DNA from: Candidatus Krumholzibacteriia bacterium
Lineage (GTDB): Bacteria > Krumholzibacteriota > Krumholzibacteriia > LZORAL124-64-63
Direction of reading: 5' to 3'
Assembly: GCA_027056825.1 (NCBI GenBank)
Contig: JALUJS010000008.1
Location: 1-6,041, forward strand
Length of the DNA stretch: 6,041 nt
The notes under the pieces were generated by a model. The model was not told where the DNA came from. It made no database searches and worked only from the letters and a program-made list of their open reading frames with translations. Position 1 is the stretch's first letter; the number at the start of each line of letters is the position of its first letter. The position numbers and the translations under genes were made by a program. This document shows, piece after piece, positions 1 to 5,183 of this stretch.

Positions 1-2
1 GG

Positions 3-1358
3 ACGGAGGATTCCCTGTCCCTCCAGCACGCCGCGAGCCTGCAACGTCGCAGCGCCCTTTTGCGGGCCCTGCACACCGAGCAGTCCGCCTTTTCCCACCC
101 CGAGGAATCCGATCTCATCCTGGCCAAGGGCTACCAGGACCTGGCCGGGGATTTCCCTGACACCATGCTGCCGGCCACGGGGGCTCCCCTACCGGGAATC
201 ATGGCCGATCTGTTGCGCTGGGAGAATCCCCGCGTCGACCATTGGCTCGCCTACTTCCAGGGCCGCGGGCGGCGCACCGTCGCCCTCTGGCTCCAGCGCA
301 AGGCGGCCGTGGAAGAACTCATGACGCGCATCCTGGCCGAGGAGGGCGTGCCTCCGGAGCTTGTCTACCTGGCCATGATTGAAAGCGGTTTCTCCCCTAC
401 GGCCCGGTCGGAAGTCGCGGCGGTGGGGCCGTGGCAATTCATGGCCCCCACGGCGCGGGCCTGGGGCCTGAAGGTGAACTGGTGGGTGGATGAACGGCGC
501 GACTTCGAACTGTCCACCCGCGCCGCCGCCCGCTACCTCAAGTCCCTGCACGACACCTTCGGCGACTGGTCCCTGGTCCTGGCCGCCTACAACGCCGGGG
601 AAAACCGCATCCGACGCAAGATCAGGCTCCGGGCCACGGACAACTACTGGGATCTGAACCTGCCCGCGCAGACGGCCGATTTCGTGCCCAAATTCATCGC
701 CGCCGCGCGCATCGGCATGGACCCCGAGGCCTACGGCTTCACGGTGCCCGACGATGTGGAGCCCCTGGCCTACACCACCATCACCGTGGACCAGCCCACC
801 GGTCTGGACCTTCTGGCCGAATGCGCCCGTTGCGACCAGGACCTCATGCGTCGCCTGAATCCGGCCCTCCTGCGGGGCGCCACTCCCCCGGACATGGGCG
901 CCTACCCTGTGCATGTCCCCGCCGGCCGGGGCGAAGCGACGGTGGCCGCCCTCGCCCGGGTCCCCGCGGACAGGAGGCTGACCTGGTCGCGGCATCGCGT
1001 CAAGCGGGGTGAGACCCTCAGCGGTATCGCCGCGCGCTACGGATGCACCGTGGCGGACATCGCCCGGGTCAACCACCTGGCCAACCGGCGACTGATCCAT
1101 CCGGGCGACCAACTCGTCATCCCCATGCCCGAGGAACTGGACCGACTGGCCCGGAAGCGCGCGGTGGAGAAGGGTCACTACGTTCCCCCGGCCGGTTACA
1201 AGCGGGTGACCTACAGGGTCAAGTCAGGCGACACCCTCTCGGGCATCGCCCGCAAGTTGGGGGTCACCGTCACCCACCTGCGCAAGGTCAACAACATCCA
1301 CCGCACGAGCCTCATCCATCCCGGGGACCGCCTCTACGCCTACCGGCCGGCGGGGTAA
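3..1358 (+). CDS. MltD-like membrane-bound lytic transglycosylase with LysM repeats (5' end outside window)
   Basis: This family cleaves the peptidoglycan glycan strand between MurNAc and GlcNAc in the periplasm, leaving 1,6-anhydroMurNAc ends. Residues are counted from the TTG codon at position 60. The SLT/GH23 catalytic domain covers about 95-190: E108 in IESGFSPTARS is the expected catalytic acid, followed by GPWQFM (123-128) and AAYNAGENRI (185-194), the usual SLT motifs. A degenerate LysM-like segment (about 250-290) follows, then two good LysM modules at about 311-356 and 384-427, both with the G-E/D-T-L-SGIA core and a closing HPGD. LysM modules bind peptidoglycan. The reading frame stays open upstream of position 60 to the window edge and reads like coding sequence, so TTG at 60 is probably not the start and the signal peptide lies outside. 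The gene is convergent with the barrel gene. It ends at TAA 1356-1358. The class is certain; assignment to MltD itself rests on domain order. Confidence 0.93.
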   Translation, partial: TEDSLSLQHAASLQRRSALLRALHTEQSAFSHPEESDLILAKGYQDLAGDFPDTMLPATGAPLPGIMADLLRWENPRVDHWLAYFQGRGRRTVALWLQRKAAVEELMTRILAEEGVPPELVYLAMIESGFSPTARSEVAAVGPWQFMAPTARAWGLKVNWWVDERRDFELSTRAAARYLKSLHDTFGDWSLVLAAYNAGENRIRRKIRLRATDNYWDLNLPAQTADFVPKFIAAARIGMDPEAYGFTVPDDVEPLAYTTITVDQPTGLDLLAECARCDQDLMRRLNPALLRGATPPDMGAYPVHVPAGRGEATVAALARVPADRRLTWSRHRVKRGETLSGIAARYGCTVADIARVNHLANRRLIHPGDQLVIPMPEELDRLARKRAVEKGHYVPPAGYKRVTYRVKSGDTLSGIARKLGVTVTHLRKVNNIHRTSLIHPGDRLYAYRPAG

Positions 1359-1382
1359 GCCGTCCTTTCGCCACACACAGGC

Positions 1383-1409
1383 GCCCCGGCCGCATACTGC
1401 TACCGGGGC
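1383..1409. terminator. Possible bidirectional hairpin between convergent genes
   Basis: GCCCCGG (1383-1389) and CCGGGGC (1403-1409) form a perfect 7-bp GC stem with a 13-nt loop, midway in the 77-bp gap between two converging stop codons. There is no T-run on either side, so it is not a textbook intrinsic terminator. Its location is the main support for a termination role. Confidence 0.35.
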
Positions 1410-1435
1410 TTGGTGGCAACCGTCAGGAAGCCGGA

Positions 1436-2560
1436 TCAGAAGGCGAAGGTCACGCTGATGCGATGGGTGACCTCGTCGATGTCCAGGGTGTCCCCCGCGT
1501 AGGCGTAATCCACGGTCAAGGGGTCCAGATAGAATCCGGCACCGGCGGTCAGATCCTGGCTGTCCCAACCGGAATCGAATCCCCCCCGCAGGTAGACCTT
1601 GTGCGAGAAGCCGACTTCCAGCCCCAGGTGGGCGTTGGCGCTCATGGCCCCGCTGGAGTACTGGTCGGCATCGCCGCGGTTCTCGAAGCGGGTCTCCAGG
1701 CTGCCGGCCAGGACCAGGTCCATGTCCCAGTCCGGCACGGCCTGCCGCCAGGCCACACCCGGCACGATGGCCGGAGAGATGTGCTCGTTCCGGCCGGTGC
1801 TCCAGGACAGGTAGGTCGTGGTCAGATCCTGGAACTTGACCCCGAAATCCAGGTTGCGCCAGATGCGCGGGCGCAGCAGCGCCACGTCGGCCCCGATGCC
1901 CAGGCTGGAGAAATCACCCACGCTCTGCCGGATGAACTTTACCGAACCGCCCACACGCCAGGAACCCACCTCCTCACCGTAGGAAACCAGCAGCGCCAGT
2001 TCCTCGTCGGTCTTGAACCGGATCTCGTCCTGCAGGTCCAGCAACCCGCGCAGCTCCGCGTCATCGACCTCGCCGTCGCCATTGGTGTCCAGGCGCTCGG
2101 CCAGATGGTCGGTGAAGGGGATGTCTTCCACTCCCAGCCGGATCACCGAGATGCCCAGCCCCCCCTGGCCTCCTCCGAAAAGCGACCAGCTCACCGGTTG
2201 GACATAGGAGGCAAAATCCCGGTTGATGAGATCTCCGAAACGCTCGCTGTGCATGATCAGCACGCTGCGGTCCTGCACCCCCGAGAGCCCCGCGGGGTTC
2301 CAGAAGGTGGCCGACGGATCGTCCGCCACCGCGGTAAAGGCACCGCCCATGGCCAGGGCGCGCGCTCCGCCACCGTTCTCCATGAAGGCCCCGGCGTACT
2401 TCGTGGCCAGCGCCGGTCCCGAGGAAAGGACGGCGAGCGCCAGCACGGCCAGCGCCGGGATAAACCTGCGGCCAAACGACCGCAACAGGGACATCTGCAA
2501 CATATTGGTCTCGCTTGCCAGGGGTTGGGTCCGGAAGTGACAGCAGTCCTTGCCGTTCAT
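1436..2560 (-). CDS. PorV/UPF0164-like outer-membrane beta-barrel protein with an EF-hand-type loop
   Basis: Residues are counted from ATG 2558-2560 (374 aa). A basic stretch (RSFGRR) and a hydrophobic segment end in SSGPALA, giving a likely signal-peptidase site after residue 52. The mature start has the hallmark of PorV/UPF0164/FadL-like barrels: GARALAMGGAFTAVADD, then FWNPAGL (about 65-92). The rest alternates in beta-strand fashion and ends in HRISVTFAF, a terminal Phe typical of BAM-inserted barrels. Residues 158-169 (DTNGDGEVDDAE) match a complete EF-hand calcium loop, which is unexpected here. Role: outer-membrane channel or scaffold; the substrate is unknown. Start choice: ATG 2560 has AAAGGA upstream (12-nt spacing), overlaps the stop of a small ORF, and its first 18 codons show GC-rich third positions. 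The in-frame ATG at 2503 would give a more ordinary signal peptide and is a serious alternative. The gene follows the sigma-54 activator on the same strand. Confidence 0.85.
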   Translation of the reverse strand: MNGKDCCHFRTQPLASETNMLQMSLLRSFGRRFIPALAVLALAVLSSGPALATKYAGAFMENGGGARALAMGGAFTAVADDPSATFWNPAGLSGVQDRSVLIMHSERFGDLINRDFASYVQPVSWSLFGGGQGGLGISVIRLGVEDIPFTDHLAERLDTNGDGEVDDAELRGLLDLQDEIRFKTDEELALLVSYGEEVGSWRVGGSVKFIRQSVGDFSSLGIGADVALLRPRIWRNLDFGVKFQDLTTTYLSWSTGRNEHISPAIVPGVAWRQAVPDWDMDLVLAGSLETRFENRGDADQYSSGAMSANAHLGLEVGFSHKVYLRGGFDSGWDSQDLTAGAGFYLDPLTVDYAYAGDTLDIDEVTHRISVTFAF

Positions 2561-2587
2561 TATATGAGAAATTCCTTTCCCTGAAAA
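2559..2587 (-). promoter_or_regulatory. Sigma-70-like promoter candidate for the barrel gene
   Basis: On the minus strand TTTTCA (2587-2582; 4 of 6 to TTGACA) lies exactly 17 bp before TATAAT (2564-2559), a perfect -10 hexamer. The -10 box overlaps ATG 2560, so a transcript from it would begin near 2552 and favour ATG 2503 as the start. It competes with the translational-coupling reading of the same bases, and TATAAT could be a chance product of the TAATG overlap. Confidence 0.35.
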
Positions 2588-2607
2588 GGGTTTGGGAGAT
2601 CCAACAT
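2560..2607 (-). CDS. Possible 15-codon leader ORF coupled to the barrel gene
   Basis: ATG at 2607 opens a 15-codon frame (MLDLPNPFQGKEFLI) that stops at TAA 2562-2560. That stop shares its last A with ATG 2560 of the barrel frame (TAATG), the classic geometry of translational coupling. A strong ribosome-binding site AAAGGAGG lies 9 nt upstream of the ATG, directly behind the activator stop codon. The peptide resembles no known product and shows no regulatory codon run, so its value may lie in being translated rather than in the product. Without comparative data a chance ORF cannot be excluded, but the quality of the binding site argues that some translation starts here. Confidence 0.35.
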   Translation of the reverse strand: MLDLPNPFQGKEFLI

Positions 2608-2629
2608 GAGACAGCGCCTCCTTTTCAGG
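2580..2629. repeat. Perfect 10-bp inverted repeat across the activator/barrel gap
   Basis: CCTGAAAAGG (2580-2589) and CCTTTTCAGG (2620-2629) are exact reverse complements with a 30-nt spacer. The right arm covers the activator stop codon and the left arm covers the candidate -35 box. In a readthrough RNA the stem would sequester part of the AAAGGAGG ribosome-binding site. It could be a weak hairpin, a pair of protein half-sites, or chance; no T-run follows, so it is a poor intrinsic terminator. Confidence 0.45.
2617..2624 (-). promoter_or_regulatory. Strong Shine-Dalgarno directly after the activator stop
   Basis: AAAGGAGG (minus strand, 2624-2617) is the best ribosome-binding match seen in the window. 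It starts immediately after the activator TGA (2627-2625). The only start codon at a proper distance is ATG 2607 of the 15-codon ORF. Its presence implies that the activator transcript continues into this gap. Confidence 0.5.
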
Positions 2630-4154
2630 AAATCCCGTAACGTTTGAGCTTGCGGTAAAGGGTGCGTTCGCTGATACCCAGGCGATCGGCGGCCAGTCGC
2701 CGGTTTCCGCCCGTGGCGCGCAGGGCGTTGCGGATCAGGGTGCGCTCGGCCGCCTGCAGATCGCCCCCGTCCTCCTCGTTCAGGGGGCTGAAACTGCCCT
2801 GATCGTCGAAGGTCTCCACCACGCGCCCCGGTACCACCTGGCCGGACGCGTCGCCCGCCGGCCAGGGACCGGGCCTGGCCACGCCGAGACCGGCGCGCTG
2901 CAGCATCTCCTTGATCTCGCGGATTTCCTGGTGAAGCCCCAGCAGGCTGGTGGCGATCATGCCCGGATCCAGATCCTGGAAGGACCCCACGCCCAGGGGG
3001 ACCGGGAGGTTTCCTGCCTGATGGGTGCCCGCGTCCCGGGGCCTGATGTCCCGGGGCAGATCCTGGCTGTCGATCAGGCCGGTCTGCTTGAGGACTACCG
3101 CCGCGCTGATGGCGTTGCGCAATTCACGCACGTTGCCCGGCCAGTCATGCTCCAGCAGGGCCTGCTCGGCAGCCCGGGTCAACCCCCTGACATGCAGGCC
3201 GTGCCGTTTGTTTTCCGCCTGGAGGAAGGCGTGGGCCAGCACGAGGATATCCTCGGGGCGCTCCCGCAGGGCGGGGGTCTCGATGACGACCACCCGCAGC
3301 CGGTAGTAGAGGTCCTGCCGGAAGCGCCCCTGGGCCACGGCCGCGGCCAGATCCCGGTGGGTGGCGGCGATGAGCCGGATGTCGCTGCGCTCTGTGGTCC
3401 GGCCGCCGACAGGCGTGAACTCCCCGGTCTCCAGGGCCCGCAGGAAGCGGGTCTGCATCTCCAGGGGCATCTCCGCCACCTCGTCCAGGAAGAGGGTTCC
3501 CTTGTCCGCGCGCTTGAACACGCCGGCGTGATCCTTGACCGCGCCGGTGAACGCGCCGCGCACGTGGCCGAAGAGTTCGCTTTCGAGCACCCCCTTGGAC
3601 ATGGCGCCGCAATTGATGCTCACGAAGGGACCGGCCCGGCGGCGGGAATTGCGATGGATGGCGCGCGCGACCATCTCCTTGCCGGTGCCGCTTTCGCCCA
3701 GGATCAGGACGTTGACATCCAGGGGAGCGCTGTGGGCGATCATGCCCAGCATGTCCCGCACCGCGCGGCTGCGCCCGATGATGCCGCTGTTGGCGCGGAC
3801 CTCCCGCAGCTGGAGTACCCGGGAAACCGTCTGCTTCAGCTCCGCAGGATCTGCCGCGGCCGGCAGCACCGCCACGGCGTCGCCAAGCCCCTCCACGGCC
3901 AACTCTCCCGGATCCAGATCCCCCACCAGCACCAGGTCGGTGTCCTGGTTGAGGGAGGAAAACTTGCGCAGGACATGCCGAAAACGGGGATAGTCCCGGG
4001 TGTCGAACACGAAGACTCCCGTATGGCCGAGGTTGATCCTGGCCAGGGCTTCGGCGGGTGAGTCCAGGCCGTGAACCTCGTAATGATCAAGGCCCCAACC
4101 TGTTGCATGCGCCAAAAGGCGGGGACGGCGACTGAGAAGGACTACGGATTCCAC
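2625..4154 (-). CDS. Sigma-54-dependent transcriptional activator (NtrC/Fis family) with pseudo-receiver domain
   Basis: Residues are counted from GTG 4154 (509 aa). An N-terminal receiver-like fold (about 1-118) keeps an aspartate at the end of strand 3 (D51 in VFVFD) but lacks the acidic pair after strand 1 (VVLLSRR) and the lysine after strand 5 (VAVLPAAA). A canonical AAA+ domain follows: Walker A GESGTGKE (153-160), the sigma-54 contact loop GAFTGA (200-205), Walker B GTLFLDEVAE (219-228) and sensor II WPGNVREL (338-345). After a linker with a charged helix (about 405-418) comes a Fis-type helix-turn-helix (466-508). It should remodel RNA polymerase-sigma-54 at enhancer-linked promoters using ATP. 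Start: GTG 4154 has GGGAG six bases upstream; ATG 4181 is possible but has no ribosome-binding site; ATG 4250 would put an upstream terminator inside the gene and is rejected. The cognate signal and targets are unknown; the barrel gene just downstream is a candidate. Confidence 0.94.
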   Translation of the reverse strand: MESVVLLSRRPRLLAHATGWGLDHYEVHGLDSPAEALARINLGHTGVFVFDTRDYPRFRHVLRKFSSLNQDTDLVLVGDLDPGELAVEGLGDAVAVLPAAADPAELKQTVSRVLQLREVRANSGIIGRSRAVRDMLGMIAHSAPLDVNVLILGESGTGKEMVARAIHRNSRRRAGPFVSINCGAMSKGVLESELFGHVRGAFTGAVKDHAGVFKRADKGTLFLDEVAEMPLEMQTRFLRALETGEFTPVGGRTTERSDIRLIAATHRDLAAAVAQGRFRQDLYYRLRVVVIETPALRERPEDILVLAHAFLQAENKRHGLHVRGLTRAAEQALLEHDWPGNVRELRNAISAAVVLKQTGLIDSQDLPRDIRPRDAGTHQAGNLPVPLGVGSFQDLDPGMIATSLLGLHQEIREIKEMLQRAGLGVARPGPWPAGDASGQVVPGRVVETFDDQGSFSPLNEEDGGDLQAAERTLIRNALRATGGNRRLAADRLGISERTLYRKLKRYGIS

Positions 4155-4160
4155 GCTTTG

Positions 4161-4165
4161 CTCCC
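4161..4165 (-). promoter_or_regulatory. Ribosome-binding site deciding the activator start
   Basis: GGGAG on the minus strand sits 6 nt before GTG 4154 and supports this start over ATG 4181, before which no purine-rich site is visible. Confidence 0.5.
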
Positions 4166-4202
4166 GGAATGGCGGTAACATGTCATTATGGCAGAATAGG
4201 GC

Positions 4203-4217
4203 AATTTCCAGGAAATT
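4203..4217. promoter_or_regulatory. 15-bp palindrome upstream of the activator gene (operator candidate)
   Basis: AATTTCC-A-GGAAATT is a perfect 7-bp inverted repeat around one central base. It lies 49 bp upstream of GTG 4154 and 22 bp upstream of ATG 4181, between the terminator of the HDOD operon and a -10-like CATAAT (4190-4185, minus strand). If that hexamer is used, the palindrome covers the -35 region, a position suited to repression or autoregulation. No good -35 box and no GG-N10-GC sigma-54 element is visible here. No protein can be assigned. Confidence 0.4.
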
Positions 4218-4221
4218 CCAC

Positions 4222-4248
4222 AAAAAAGGCCCGACCAGAGGTCGGGCC
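4222..4248 (-). terminator. Intrinsic terminator of the HDOD operon
   Basis: On the minus strand GGCCCGACC, a 3-nt loop and GGTCGGGCC form a perfect 9-bp GC-rich stem (4248-4228), followed directly by six T (4227-4222). It lies about 20 bp beyond the stop codon of the downstream HDOD gene. It separates the HDOD transcription unit from the activator gene. Confidence 0.9.
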
Positions 4249-4267
4249 ACCGGGCGAGGTCTTCCAA

Positions 4268-5170
4268 TCAGGGCAGGTCAAGGAAGGCGGCAGCTCGGCC
4301 GATATCCTCCCTCATTTTTCCCAGGTTCTCCTCAACTTCGGCAATTTCCAGTCCCACTGAGTCATGGAGCCCCTGCGGGTCACAGATGCCGGGATCGAAC
4401 CCAAGGTCGGATCGGGTGGGCTCCACGGTGTTGGCGAGATAGTCGGCCAGGCTGATGACAGCCACCGCCCGGTCGGACCCCTGCCCCCCACCGATGACAC
4501 ACCGGTGGTGCTCGCCACAGCAGCGTACCAGCAATTCGGGGAAGCGCCAGGATTGTCCGAAGGCCGCCCCCAGCATGGCGTGATCGAAGCCAAAGGCTTC
4601 ATTCTCGGCATCAAGCAGGCTCTCTCCGCTTGCGGCCCGTTCCGCGATGACGCGCCAGTATTTTTCAGGCGCATGGATTTCGAGCACGAACTTGCCCATG
4701 TCATGCAGCAGTCCGGCGGTGAAATACTCTTCCTGGTCCGGCAATCCCAGCATGATGGCCAGGTGCCTGGCGATGGCCCCGGTCACCACGCTGTGCCGCC
4801 ACAGTTCGCGGTAGTCCAATCCTCCCCCGGCCTCGGCCACAGCGGGAATGACGCTGGAGGCCACGGACACGCAGATGGCCACCTGGCGCACGGTGCGGAA
4901 GCCCAACACGGTGATGCAGCGGGAAATGTCGGCGATGTCCCCACGGCGTGAATAGTAGGGCGAATTGGCCAGCCGCAGGATGCGGGCCATCAGGGGGGCA
5001 TCCATCCGCACCACTTTGCCCAGATCCGAGGGGCCGGCGTCCGGGTCGTCCAGCACCTTCAGGATCTCCATGAGGGTCTCGGGAATTGAGGGGATATCCT
5101 CGATTTCCAGCAGAAGCTTCTGCAACCGGGCTTCGGTATCTTCACTGTGGATCACGGCTGTCGCGGGCAT
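4268..5170 (-). CDS. HDOD domain protein (downstream member of tandem pair)
   Basis: This 300-aa protein is almost entirely one HDOD (HD-related output) domain, found in bacterial signalling proteins and generally regarded as non-catalytic. It has the HDOD opening IEDIPSIPETLMEIL (about 23-37), MARILRLANS (61-70) and CITVLGFRTVRQ (about 85-96). It keeps an HD-like residue set: H126 (RHS), H156-D157 (LLHDMGK), H197 (GFDHA), H221-H222 and D243 (LADYL). Cysteines C217, C218 and C224 surround the His pair. The C-terminal 40 residues look like a charged amphipathic helix. Start ATG 5170 has GAGGGAG eight bases upstream. A longer frame to 5311 exists but would overlap the upstream gene by 128 bp and reads as low-complexity Arg/Ser/Pro. 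It lies 13 nt downstream of its paralogue, so the two are surely cotranscribed; the terminator at 4222-4248 ends the unit. Its partner and signal are unknown. Confidence 0.92.
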   Translation of the reverse strand: MPATAVIHSEDTEARLQKLLLEIEDIPSIPETLMEILKVLDDPDAGPSDLGKVVRMDAPLMARILRLANSPYYSRRGDIADISRCITVLGFRTVRQVAICVSVASSVIPAVAEAGGGLDYRELWRHSVVTGAIARHLAIMLGLPDQEEYFTAGLLHDMGKFVLEIHAPEKYWRVIAERAASGESLLDAENEAFGFDHAMLGAAFGQSWRFPELLVRCCGEHHRCVIGGGQGSDRAVAVISLADYLANTVEPTRSDLGFDPGICDPQGLHDSVGLEIAEVEENLGKMREDIGRAAAFLDLP

Positions 5171-5183
5171 CGTCTTTTCTCCC

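Noticed and set aside
189..1178. 329-codon minus-strand ORF opposite the transglycosylase
   Set aside because: It is antisense to a gene with clear catalytic motifs, and its composition is that of a shadow frame.
2504..2525. CTGGCAAG on the minus strand as a sigma-54 -24 element for the barrel gene
   Set aside because: Only the TGGCA half matches; the position 10 bp beyond GG reads CA instead of GC, and it lies too close to ATG 2503.
1043..2584. 513-codon plus-strand ORF running across the transglycosylase end and opposite the barrel gene
   Set aside because: It is a GC-rich shadow: rich in Gly, Pro, Arg, His and Gln, with no domain, and antisense to a well-supported gene.
2931..4061. 376-codon plus-strand ORF opposite the activator
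   Set aside because: It is antisense to the AAA+ domain and shows no recognisable motif.
4155..4250. Longest activator start at ATG 4250
   Set aside because: It would place the intrinsic terminator stem and T-run inside the coding region, and the extra N-terminus (MARPLVGPFLWNF) is simply the translated hairpin and its flank.
4201..4351. 11-bp direct repeat GCAATTTCCAG at 4201-4211 and 4341-4351
   Set aside because: The second copy encodes Leu-Glu-Ile-Ala within the HDOD gene, and a shared 11-mer with one copy in coding sequence is most simply chance.
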